A stretch of DNA of 7,184 bases from Treponema sp. (GTDB lineage: Bacteria > Spirochaetota > Spirochaetia > Treponematales > Breznakiellaceae). The stretch covers positions 1 through 7,184 of the forward strand of contig JAITQR010000226.1 in assembly GCA_031288815.1 (NCBI GenBank), written 5' to 3'. The translations under genes and the position numbers were made by a program. This document shows positions 1-6,173 of the stretch, in pieces; the first letter of the stretch is position 1, and every line of letters starts with the position of its first letter. The notes beneath the pieces were generated by a model. The model was not told the DNA's origin, ran no database searches, and saw only the letters and a program-made list of their open reading frames with translations.

Positions 1-105
1 ATTCGGGTATCATAGGGGGTGCTTAAATTCCCCGGCCGTAAGAAAACAGAAGACGCAGACAGGATGCCGGCTGTCCGGGCAAATCCGGGAGGGAAAAATG
101 CCTTT

Positions 106-399
106 ATGGATATACGGCTTACGGACCGGCAGGGGAAGGTTCTGTACCAGGGCCCGCTCAACGGGCTCGGTTTTCCGGAAAAACTGATCATCGCCAAAAG
201 CATTTATTTTTTTAACGATGAGGAACCATGCTTTATCCACCGCGGCGCGGTAGCCGCCCGGCTTTTTGAGGAGCTGAACCGGCTGCTGGAAGAGAGGGGG
301 AAAATGAGTGCCGCCGAATTGGCGGAGAGCGCTCCGGGATACCTGGATGAGTACCCCGGTCTGGAGCATATCGAATCCGTAAAAAGGCCGGACAGATGA
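106..399 (+). CDS. Conserved-looking small protein of unknown function
   Basis: I do not recognise this protein. From the ATG at 106 it is 97 residues, with no signal peptide or membrane segment, so it is probably cytoplasmic. The first half reads as mixed beta strands (MDIRLTDRQGKVLYQ), followed by a segment containing FNDEEPCFIHRGAV with one Cys and one His. A Leu/Glu-rich amphipathic helix (RLFEELNRLLEERG) and an acidic tail come after. The frame is open back to a GTG at 19 (126 aa), with a further ATG at 64. The GTG has only an AGGGG directly abutting it, while GGGAGGG at 87-93 lies 12 bases before the ATG at 106, so I prefer 106, with moderate certainty. Its TGA overlaps the ATG of the downstream thiol-redox membrane protein in an ATGA (396-399). 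This suggests translational coupling and a linked role. Confidence 0.6.
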   Translation: MDIRLTDRQGKVLYQGPLNGLGFPEKLIIAKSIYFFNDEEPCFIHRGAVAARLFEELNRLLEERGKMSAAELAESAPGYLDEYPGLEHIESVKRPDR

Positions 400-1988
400 G
401 AACCGGAATGAATCGCAGCCTATTGGTCATCCTCTTATTCCTTTCCGGTTTTTCCCGGCTCGCGGCCGAAACCGGTGATACGGTGGACCCGGCGATGGAA
501 CGGTATCTGACCGTACATTACGCCTACAACAATCCCTGTGAACTGTGCCGGGATGATATGGACTTCCTCGATCTCTTTAACCGGAAGATCCGGGATGTGC
601 CCGACAGGCCTTTCATAGAATTCCAAGGTTACAATCTGTTCCACTCCGGACCTTCCTCCAGGTTTGCCGAACTGTGCGGGGAACTGGGTATAAACCCGGA
701 AGCGCTCAGCATGCCGGTTTTAGTGATCGGAAACGAATACCTTGACGGCGATGAGGATATCTACAACGGCGTCAGGGATCTCTATATACGGCAGAAAGAA
801 CGGGCGGTTTCAGAACGGCCAAGATCCGCCCCGGCGGCGGCTTCCCGGCCCCCTGCCGATTCCGTTTCCGTTACGATTGGCCGGGGGGTTCCTCCCAGGG
901 GATTCCCTCCTACGGGTCCCGGCAATTCCACCCTTGTCTGTTTTGTCACCACCGCCTGTGAGAGCTGCGCCAAAATCGAGGAACTGCTGGACAGCCTGCC
1001 CGGGGAAATCAGCCTGCCAGACGGGACGACAAGTCCCCTGGATATTTACTACTTCAATGTGGCGGAAGGCGACGGGCTTCCCGCCGCAAGGCTTTTCTTT
1101 GACGCCTACGCCGTGCCTGAAGAAGACCAGCTTACCCCCATCGTCTTCTATGCCGGCGGGTATCTTTCGGGCCTTGTGGATATCCGGGGGGGCATTGAGG
1201 GGATTTTGGTTTCCGGGGCCGCCAGGAATTTTGTCTATCCCGGCATTGAAGCCTCCGGTCCGGAACTGGCCTGGGGGGAACTGCCGGCCATTTTCCTCGC
1301 CGGCCTCCTGGGGGGAGTCAACCCCTGTTCGGTTTCCATGCTCCTCCTCTTGCTCTCCCTGCTCGGCGCAAAGAGCGGCCGCATACTGCCCCTGGGCCTT
1401 ACCTATGTGGCGTCCCGGATGCTCACCTACCTGGCCCTGGGGCTTTCGCTTCTTTCCCTGGGGCAGATCCTGAACCAGGAAGCCTTTACTTCAATTTCAG
1501 GAACCATCCGGATCATTGTTATTGTTCTTTCGCTGCTGCTCTCCGCTTTAAATCTGGCGGACTTTATAAACGCCCGGCGTGAAAACTACGGCGCCATCAG
1601 GGTGCAGCTCCCCAGGGCCCTGCGCCGTTTTAACCACAGGCTCATCAACAGGGTGACGGAATGGGACCCCCGTTTCCTCATGATTGGGATCTTCCTCCTG
1701 GGCATTGCGGTTTCGGCGGGCGAATTCCTCTGCACGGGCCAGATATATTTGGCAACCATCCTCTACCTGCTCAGGTCGAATTCGGGCGGCCATCCCCTGG
1801 CGTTTACGGCCCTTCTCTGCTACACCCTGGCCGCTTCCCTGCCGCCTACCCTGCTGGTGCTGTTCTGCTACAAGGGCAAGCAGGCCCTGGCGCTTTCCGA
1901 GTTTACCCGGAAAAGGATGCCCGTCATCAAGATCGCCAACGCCATACTCTTTGCCCTCTTCGCCCTTCTGGCCTTCCTCTTCTTCTAA
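396..1988 (+). CDS. Thiol:disulfide interchange protein: two periplasmic Trx-like domains fused to a CcdA/DsbD-type membrane domain
   Basis: A 530-residue membrane protein that probably carries reducing electrons across the inner membrane to periplasmic thiols. Residues 5-24 form a signal peptide (hydrophobic LLVILLFL, likely cleavage after LAA24). Domain 1 (about 35-135) has a redox motif C48-E-L-C51 and a candidate cis-proline at 107 (SMPVLVIG). A Pro/Ala/Arg-rich linker spans about 138-177. Domain 2 (about 178-285) has C188-E-S-C191 and a candidate cis-proline at 248 (LTPIVFYAGG). From about 295 there are some six hydrophobic segments. They hold the two cysteines expected of CcdA/DsbD channels: C311 in GGVNPCS and C446 in GEFLCTGQ. 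The C-terminus ends in a membrane helix. Canonical DsbD places its thioredoxin domain after the membrane part, so the order here is unusual. The start ATG at 396 has AAGG 8 bases upstream; Met5 (408) is an alternative. It overlaps the upstream gene by 4 bases. Client proteins are unknown. Confidence 0.92.
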   Translation: MRTGMNRSLLVILLFLSGFSRLAAETGDTVDPAMERYLTVHYAYNNPCELCRDDMDFLDLFNRKIRDVPDRPFIEFQGYNLFHSGPSSRFAELCGELGINPEALSMPVLVIGNEYLDGDEDIYNGVRDLYIRQKERAVSERPRSAPAAASRPPADSVSVTIGRGVPPRGFPPTGPGNSTLVCFVTTACESCAKIEELLDSLPGEISLPDGTTSPLDIYYFNVAEGDGLPAARLFFDAYAVPEEDQLTPIVFYAGGYLSGLVDIRGGIEGILVSGAARNFVYPGIEASGPELAWGELPAIFLAGLLGGVNPCSVSMLLLLLSLLGAKSGRILPLGLTYVASRMLTYLALGLSLLSLGQILNQEAFTSISGTIRIIVIVLSLLLSALNLADFINARRENYGAIRVQLPRALRRFNHRLINRVTEWDPRFLMIGIFLLGIAVSAGEFLCTGQIYLATILYLLRSNSGGHPLAFTALLCYTLAASLPPTLLVLFCYKGKQALALSEFTRKRMPVIKIANAILFALFALLAFLFF

Positions 1989-2048
1989 ACGGATAACCCG
2001 GAGCAGGGGGAAACTAAAATGAGAAAACCCCGGTTGACGGATCCGTTT
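1987..2048 (+). terminator. Long inverted repeat, possible terminator of the upstream operon
   Basis: AAACGGAT at 1987-1994 is an exact inverted repeat of ATCCGTTT at 2041-2048. An inner pairing, AACC(C)GG at 1995-2001 with CCGGTT at 2030-2035, has one bulged base. The outer right arm runs into a short T run (2046-2049). The stem begins within the stop codon of the thiol-redox gene, as expected of a tightly placed terminator. The inner loop is long (28 bases), the 3' side has an unpaired gacgg, and the T run is only four bases, so termination is uncertain. The right arm also overlaps the promoter of the next gene. Confidence 0.35.
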
Positions 2049-2062
2049 TGTCGTGATAGACT
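2034..2062 (+). promoter_or_regulatory. Sigma70-type promoter with extended -10
   Basis: TTGACG (2034-2039) matches the -35 consensus at 5 of 6 bases. It is followed by an exact 17-base spacer and TAGACT (2057-2062), which matches TATAAT at 4 of 6. The -10 is preceded by TG one base away (2054-2055), the extended -10 arrangement. Transcription would begin near 2069, leaving a leader of about 130 bases before the alcohol dehydrogenase ATG. This is the best promoter visible in the window. The -35 lies between the arms of the 1987-2048 inverted repeat. Confidence 0.6.
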
Positions 2063-2184
2063 TTCTAAAGTAAGTTAAGCATGATGCAAAATATAAAAGG
2101 CCATAGAGGGTGTAGATCCGTACCCTTTGTTAAGATTTCTAAGAAAGATGTATACGAGCAGGATGTTGTATGGTAGCCCAAAAC

Positions 2185-2194
2185 GGAAGGAAGG
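2185..2194 (+). promoter_or_regulatory. Ribosome binding site that fixes the dehydrogenase start
   Basis: GGAAGGAAGG ends 4 bases before the ATG at 2199, with its first GGAAGG 8 bases away. It is the only strong purine-rich site near the gene. It supports the ATG at 2199 over in-frame upstream starts such as the TTG at 2127, which would add 24 residues unlike the N-terminus of this family. Confidence 0.8.
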
Positions 2195-2198
2195 AATT

Positions 2199-3365
2199 AT
2201 GAAACACTTTAGCTACTTTGCGCCCACGGAGATTGTATTCGGCTGGGGCTGCCTCAAGGAAATCGGCGTTCTTGCCGCGCGGTACGGCAGGAGGGCGCTT
2301 GTCGTAACCGGCCATTCGTCGGCTATCGGAACCGCGACCCGCACCCGGGCATTGGAATACCTTGCGGAAGCCGGGGTAGAGGCCCTTCATTTTGACGGGG
2401 TCGTCCCGAATCCGACCACCGAGGTGGTGAGCGCCGGGGCCGAAATGGCGAAGCGGTTCAATGCGGAACTGATTATTGGCCTGGGCGGCGGCTCCTCCAT
2501 GGACACCGCAAAGGCAATCGCCGTGGAGGCGGTCCATCCGGGAACGGCCTGGGATTACCTGCACTACACGCCGGGACCCACGGAAAAAACCCTGCCCATC
2601 ATTGCCGTGGGAACCACCGCCGGTACCGGAAGCCAGACCACTCCCTGCGCGGTGATCACCAATGCCGCCCAAAGGGATAAGTCGGCCATCTGGCATAAAC
2701 ATATTTTCCCGAAGATTGCTTTGGTTGACCCGGAACTGACGGTTTCCATGCCGAAGGAGATAAGCGCCCGGACCGGCTTCGATGCCTTCTGCCACAATTT
2801 TGAGGCCTATCTTTCGGTCAATGCCAATCCCCTCACCGATGCCCTGGCCCTTGACGCCCTTGGCATCATTACCGGGGCCCTCCCCGCCGTGCTGGCGGAC
2901 GGGAACAACCGGGAGGCCCGTTCCCGGATGGCCTGGGCGGACACGGCAGGCGGCCTGGCGATCGCTTCCGCCGGTGTAACCCTGCCCCACGGACTGGGGA
3001 TGCAGATAAGCGGCATCTGCCCCCAAGTGAGCCACGGCCAAAGCCTCGCGGTGTTCTACCCCGAGTTTACCCGCTATACCTGGCGATCCGCCCCGGAAAA
3101 GTTTGCCGCCCTGGGCAGGCTCCTTGACCCGGCCCTGCAAAAGGCGGATGACCGGACCGCCGCGGAGAAAAGCTGTGAAGCCATAGACGGGTTCATACAA
3201 AAACTCGGCCTCCGGATCGATTTTAAGTCCCTGGGAGTATCCAAAGAGGATATCCGTGCCATAGCCGACCGCGGCCAGGTTTTGGGGGATTATAAAAACA
3301 ACCCCCGGATCGCAACCATTCCCGAGATGTACGACATGCTGATGCGCTGTTACGACATCGGATAA
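2199..3365 (+). CDS. Iron-containing (group III) alcohol dehydrogenase
   Basis: A 388-residue cytoplasmic oxidoreductase of full family length that interconverts an alcohol and an aldehyde using NAD(P)H. The N-terminal nucleotide-binding half has the typical opening FAPTEIVFGWGCL, the strand ALVVTG (33-38), GVVPNPT (67-73), GLGGGSSMDTAK (94-105) and TTAGTGSQ (139-146). The C-terminal helical half supplies all four metal ligands: D195 and H199 (FDAFCHNFEAY), H264 (TLPHGLGM) and H279 (VSHGQSLA). G38 sits where E. coli FucO has the Asp that favours NAD, so NADP(H) use is possible. The second His of the usual HxxxH motif (H267 in FucO) is replaced by M268. NPRIAT near the C-terminus is typical. 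The substrate cannot be read from sequence; butanol/ethanol-type or lactaldehyde reductase activity are candidates. The gene appears monocistronic, has its own promoter, and ends 80 bases from the convergent fucosidase gene. Confidence 0.96.
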   Translation: MKHFSYFAPTEIVFGWGCLKEIGVLAARYGRRALVVTGHSSAIGTATRTRALEYLAEAGVEALHFDGVVPNPTTEVVSAGAEMAKRFNAELIIGLGGGSSMDTAKAIAVEAVHPGTAWDYLHYTPGPTEKTLPIIAVGTTAGTGSQTTPCAVITNAAQRDKSAIWHKHIFPKIALVDPELTVSMPKEISARTGFDAFCHNFEAYLSVNANPLTDALALDALGIITGALPAVLADGNNREARSRMAWADTAGGLAIASAGVTLPHGLGMQISGICPQVSHGQSLAVFYPEFTRYTWRSAPEKFAALGRLLDPALQKADDRTAAEKSCEAIDGFIQKLGLRIDFKSLGVSKEDIRAIADRGQVLGDYKNNPRIATIPEMYDMLMRCYDIG

Positions 3366-3445
3366 CTCCTAGTCGGCGGTTCTTGCCGGCCTGCCGGCTT
3401 CATCAGGCAAACAGGGATGCGGGCCGGTGATAGAAATACTGCGCC

Positions 3446-4903
3446 CTATTCGTCCCGGTAGATCCGGTTGCGCCGGATTTTGAGTACGTTGGCGTCTTTT
3501 CGCCCTTTGGCCCGTTCGGTACGGACGATTATTCTCTTCCCTTCCTGTTTCCAGGGCAGCTCCCCGCCGTCTCCCAGCAGGCTGATGGAGGCGATTTCTC
3601 CGGGGTACATATGTTCCGCCAGGCTGTTGATGATAACTTCGTCCCCGATCTCGCCCAGGCAGGAAGCGTAAATTACATCGTCTTTTAGGGTAAAGCGTAT
3701 ATCCTTGGGCAAGTATTCTATTTTGTCCTCGTTGAAGGGACCTGATTTCTTTAGCACTGTAGGTCCCTCCTCGGCGACTACCCAAGGCGTGGTTCCGTAA
3801 ACAGCTTCACCGTTTACTTCAAGCCATGCGCCGATATCGTACAACACCTTTTTTGCCTCTTCCGGAATTTCGCCGTTTGGTTTTGGCCCTACATTGAGAA
3901 GCATGTATCCGTTCTTGCTCACGTTATCAATGAGGTAATGGATCAGGGATGTGGAACTCTTGTATTGGGCGTCTTGCATATAGCCCCAGGCCTGACCGTC
4001 ATCTACCGTGGTATCGGTGATCCAGTCGTGATAGGTAATCTCGTTAAAGCGACCCAGTTCAAGGTCTATGAGTCCCGCCCCTACGGGTAGATGATTCCAT
4101 TTATAGGAAACCGCCACATCCTGTTTTCTGTCCGCCGCCCGGTCAAAATAATAGGTGAGAAAGGCCCGTTTGTAATAATCCACAATAAAATCAAGGCCGA
4201 AGTCGAACCACACAAAATCGGGATTGTAGGCTTCCGCCACCTCTACCAGTTTTCCCAGCCACAGTTCATGGGCCACCTTAGTCGGCAGGTCCTGATCGTT
4301 CCAGCCGAAACCCGGCTGGGGTGCATAGCGCTTTTCCGAACCCCATTCAAGATTATGCGGTTCACCGTACAGCCCCGTATACCGCGGATCAGAACAATCG
4401 TATTCCTTAACCCAGTGGGGGTAGAAACGCCAGTTTTCTGCGTGATGGAAGGCGGCAAGGAATTCCATCCCCCTGTTTCGATAGGACTTTTCCAGTTCCC
4501 CCACTACGTCCCGTTTGGGGCCCATCTGTTTGGCGTTCCACTTGGTCAGTTTGGAATCCCACAGGGCAAAACCATCGTGGTGTTCCGCCACGGGTCCCGC
4601 AAACTTCGCCCCCGCCCGGGAGAAAATTTCCGCCCATTCGTCGGCGTCGAATTTAGAGCCGTCAAATTTGGGGATCAGGTCCTTGTATCCCACCTTTGAA
4701 GGGTGGCCGAAGGTTTTGCAGTGATACTCGTACTGGGCGGTCCCTTCCTGGTACATCAAATTGGGATACCAGGACACATTGGGGCCGAAGGCCGCCACCG
4801 AGTAAACGCCCCAGTGGGTGTAGATGCCGAATTTGTTATCCCGCAGCCACTTGGGGGTATGAAAATCCGTAAGCTGACTCCAGGGTTTTGGGGTGATGTT
4901 CAT
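3446..4903 (-). CDS. GH29 alpha-L-fucosidase, cytoplasmic
   Basis: A 485-residue glycoside hydrolase that should release alpha-linked L-fucose with retention of configuration. The TIM-barrel catalytic domain covers about 1-370. It shows the GH29 marks: KFGIYTHWGVYS (24-35, H30), AEHHDGFALWDS (106-117, H108/H109), PDFVWFDFG (228-236, with D234 as probable nucleophile) and NVSKNGYMLLNVGPKPNGEIP (327-347). A beta-rich C-terminal domain (about 375-480) follows. The acid/base is less certain: E282 in DLELG is a candidate, and the later WITDTTV lacks the Glu seen in the WE version of this loop. There is no signal peptide, so it acts inside the cell on imported oligosaccharides. The start is secure: AAGGAG lies 6 bases before the ATG. 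The gene overlaps the UroD-family gene by ATGA (4900-4903) and ends the operon. It has no visible T-tract terminator. Linkage specificity is unknown. Confidence 0.96.
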   Translation of the reverse strand: MNITPKPWSQLTDFHTPKWLRDNKFGIYTHWGVYSVAAFGPNVSWYPNLMYQEGTAQYEYHCKTFGHPSKVGYKDLIPKFDGSKFDADEWAEIFSRAGAKFAGPVAEHHDGFALWDSKLTKWNAKQMGPKRDVVGELEKSYRNRGMEFLAAFHHAENWRFYPHWVKEYDCSDPRYTGLYGEPHNLEWGSEKRYAPQPGFGWNDQDLPTKVAHELWLGKLVEVAEAYNPDFVWFDFGLDFIVDYYKRAFLTYYFDRAADRKQDVAVSYKWNHLPVGAGLIDLELGRFNEITYHDWITDTTVDDGQAWGYMQDAQYKSSTSLIHYLIDNVSKNGYMLLNVGPKPNGEIPEEAKKVLYDIGAWLEVNGEAVYGTTPWVVAEEGPTVLKKSGPFNEDKIEYLPKDIRFTLKDDVIYASCLGEIGDEVIINSLAEHMYPGEIASISLLGDGGELPWKQEGKRIIVRTERAKGRKDANVLKIRRNRIYRDE

Positions 4904-6048
4904 TTTTCTCTCCTTCCGTAAAAACTGTTCTTGTAGGCTTCGTCAAACATGGCGACTATGTTTTGGGGCGGGACATTGCCCATGATGTTGTGCACCTGAC
5001 AAAAAACATAGCCGCCCCCGGGCTTGAATATGTTGCAGAGCATTCGGGTGTTTTCCCGAACCGCCCCTTCATCCTTGAAGCCCAGGATCTTCTGAGTGTT
5101 GCAGCCGCCGCCCCAGAAGCTTATTTTTTCACCATAGGTTTTCTTTAGTTCCGCCGGGTCCATGTTGTCCGCCGAGATCTGAACGGGGCTTAAAATATCA
5201 AGGCCCGCCTCAATGAGATAGGGAATAAGCGTAAAGACGCTACCGCAGCAGTGAAGAAATACTTTGACGTCTGCATTCTCATGGATCACCCGGATCATCT
5301 CCTTCAGGTAGGGGAACACAAACTCCTCATAACAAGCCGGGGAAAGCATGGGGCCGCTCTGCATCCCCAGATCGGAATTGAATTCTATGCAGTCAACATC
5401 CTTCCCCCCGTGCTTGATAAAAAACATGAATTTGTCGATCTGTCTCTGCAGCAGATCTTTGTTATAGGCCTTCACCGAATCCGGATCCGTCAGCATGTCG
5501 CAGGCCATGTCGATGCCGGTAAAGAAGGCGACAAACTGGTTGAGGAGGCAAGTGAATTTATCGGATTCCGCGGCAAGCCGCTCCGCTTCTTTGGCAAGGG
5601 CCAGGAGTTCCTCTTCCGGACTTCCGTCCACAATCCTGATCCAGCTCCCATCGAAGAAAAAACCGCCGGAGGGCATGCGCATCTTCTCCTCACCCCGCCG
5701 CACGATCCAGCAGCCGTCTTCCCGGACGGGGGCCATCTGTTTCGGGATAAGAAAGCGGTAATCCTCCCGGATATTCCAGAGCACGGTTTTTGCATACGGC
5801 GGCTGCAGCAGTACCGTATCGCAGTGGAAGAGGTCAAGGATGTCCCGGTCCACCCGGGCAAGCATCTGGACATTATCCACTATCTCTATCCTGTCGGTGC
5901 TCAGTCCCAGGTGTTTACGGAGATTGTAATAGGCAAAGGCGGAAATGCCGGTAGAGAACTGCATGCCCAGATCAATGGGGAGGCGATCCGCCTCTTCATG
6001 GTTCAGGGCTTTCTTAACGCGCTCCCGGCCGGTTACTGTATTGCTCAT
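4900..6048 (-). CDS. UroD-superfamily protein, corrinoid methyltransferase-like (MtaA/MtbA/CmuA type)
   Basis: A 382-residue cytoplasmic protein with the uroporphyrinogen-decarboxylase fold over its full length. The opening TGRERVKKALNHEEADRLPID is typical of UroD-like methyltransferases. The HemE signatures (RQAGR near the N-terminus and the GAPWT motif) are absent, so it is not the haem enzyme. The zinc-site pattern of MtaA/MtbA-type methyltransferases is present: H266-C-C268 in VFLHCCGS and C350 in YVFCQVHN. The conserved WGGGCNTQ (312-319) and the C-terminal helix start VPPQNIVAM are also there. Known relatives move methyl groups between a corrinoid protein and a thiol, but no corrinoid-binding partner is visible in the window. 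Its position between a sugar-binding protein and a fucosidase suggests a job in glycan use, perhaps handling O-methyl groups; this is inference. AGAGG lies 4 bases before the ATG. Internal cysteines are numerous, which fits an anaerobic cytoplasm. Confidence 0.93.
   Translation of the reverse strand: MSNTVTGRERVKKALNHEEADRLPIDLGMQFSTGISAFAYYNLRKHLGLSTDRIEIVDNVQMLARVDRDILDLFHCDTVLLQPPYAKTVLWNIREDYRFLIPKQMAPVREDGCWIVRRGEEKMRMPSGGFFFDGSWIRIVDGSPEEELLALAKEAERLAAESDKFTCLLNQFVAFFTGIDMACDMLTDPDSVKAYNKDLLQRQIDKFMFFIKHGGKDVDCIEFNSDLGMQSGPMLSPACYEEFVFPYLKEMIRVIHENADVKVFLHCCGSVFTLIPYLIEAGLDILSPVQISADNMDPAELKKTYGEKISFWGGGCNTQKILGFKDEGAVRENTRMLCNIFKPGGGYVFCQVHNIMGNVPPQNIVAMFDEAYKNSFYGRREK
4908..4917 (-). 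promoter_or_regulatory. Fucosidase Shine-Dalgarno inside the end of the UroD-family gene
   Basis: On the - strand the site reads GGAAGGAGAG, with AAGGAG centred on a 6-base spacing to the fucosidase ATG. It is formed by the codons for the last residues (GRRE) of the upstream protein. Together with the ATGA stop/start overlap this indicates translational coupling or re-initiation. Confidence 0.8.
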
Positions 6049-6108
6049 GCTTCCTCTTGTCGTACAGGACTCTCGATTAGTATATATAAAAACTCCCCCT
6101 TATAATAC

Positions 6109-6144
6109 AGCCGCGCCTGAAACATCCCGCTTACAGGCACGGCC
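6109..6144 (-). other. Intercistronic stem-loop between binding-protein and UroD-family genes
   Basis: On the - strand, GCCGTGCCTG (6143-6134) pairs with CAGGCGCGGC (6119-6110) over 10 consecutive pairs, including one G-U, with a 14-base loop. On the + strand the same position is a C-A mismatch, so the structure favours RNA of the - strand operon. It starts about 30 bases after the binding-protein stop and is followed by GTATTATAAG, not a T run, so it is a poor intrinsic terminator. Such stem-loops commonly protect the 3' end of abundant binding-protein mRNA and reduce expression of downstream genes. That role is an inference here. Confidence 0.6.
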
Positions 6145-6173
6145 TTTAATACGTTTTTAATTATGCAAAGAAA

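Noticed and set aside
1..26. End of a preceding gene (stops at 13-15 and at 24-26 in two frames)
   Set aside because: Only a handful of codons are visible (for example SGIIGGA then TAA), too few to support a coding call.
742..1473. Open frame of 243 codons on the + strand in another frame of the thiol-redox gene
   Set aside because: The product is rich in Pro, Ser, Arg and Trp, as expected of an out-of-frame reading, and the real frame has CxxC and membrane motifs.
2127..2198. N-terminal extension of the dehydrogenase from a TTG at 2127
   Set aside because: The 24 extra residues are not family-like, and GGAAGGAAGG sits directly before the ATG at 2199.
2139..3200. Long open frame (353 codons) on the - strand opposite the alcohol dehydrogenase
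   Set aside because: It is the antisense of a well-supported gene with clear motifs. Its product is Gly/Arg-rich with no recognisable domain, and stop-free antisense frames are common at this GC content.
3366..3445. Terminator in the gap between the convergent dehydrogenase and fucosidase genes
   Set aside because: GC-rich repeats (two GCCGGC copies; GCCTG with CAGGC; TTGCC with GGCAA) give only short or mutually exclusive stems, and neither strand has a T run after them.
4091..4699. Open frame of 202 codons on the + strand opposite the fucosidase
   Set aside because: It mirrors conserved fucosidase codons and carries no family motif of its own.
5251..6105. Open frame of 284 codons on the + strand opposite the UroD-family gene
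   Set aside because: It is antisense to a conserved family member, has no ribosome binding site and no recognisable product.
6078..6108. Promoter for the UroD-family gene (TATACT and TATTAT on the - strand)
   Set aside because: The AT-rich hexamers look like -10 boxes, but no reasonable -35 lies at 16-18 bases from either one, so read-through from the binding-protein gene is the simpler view.
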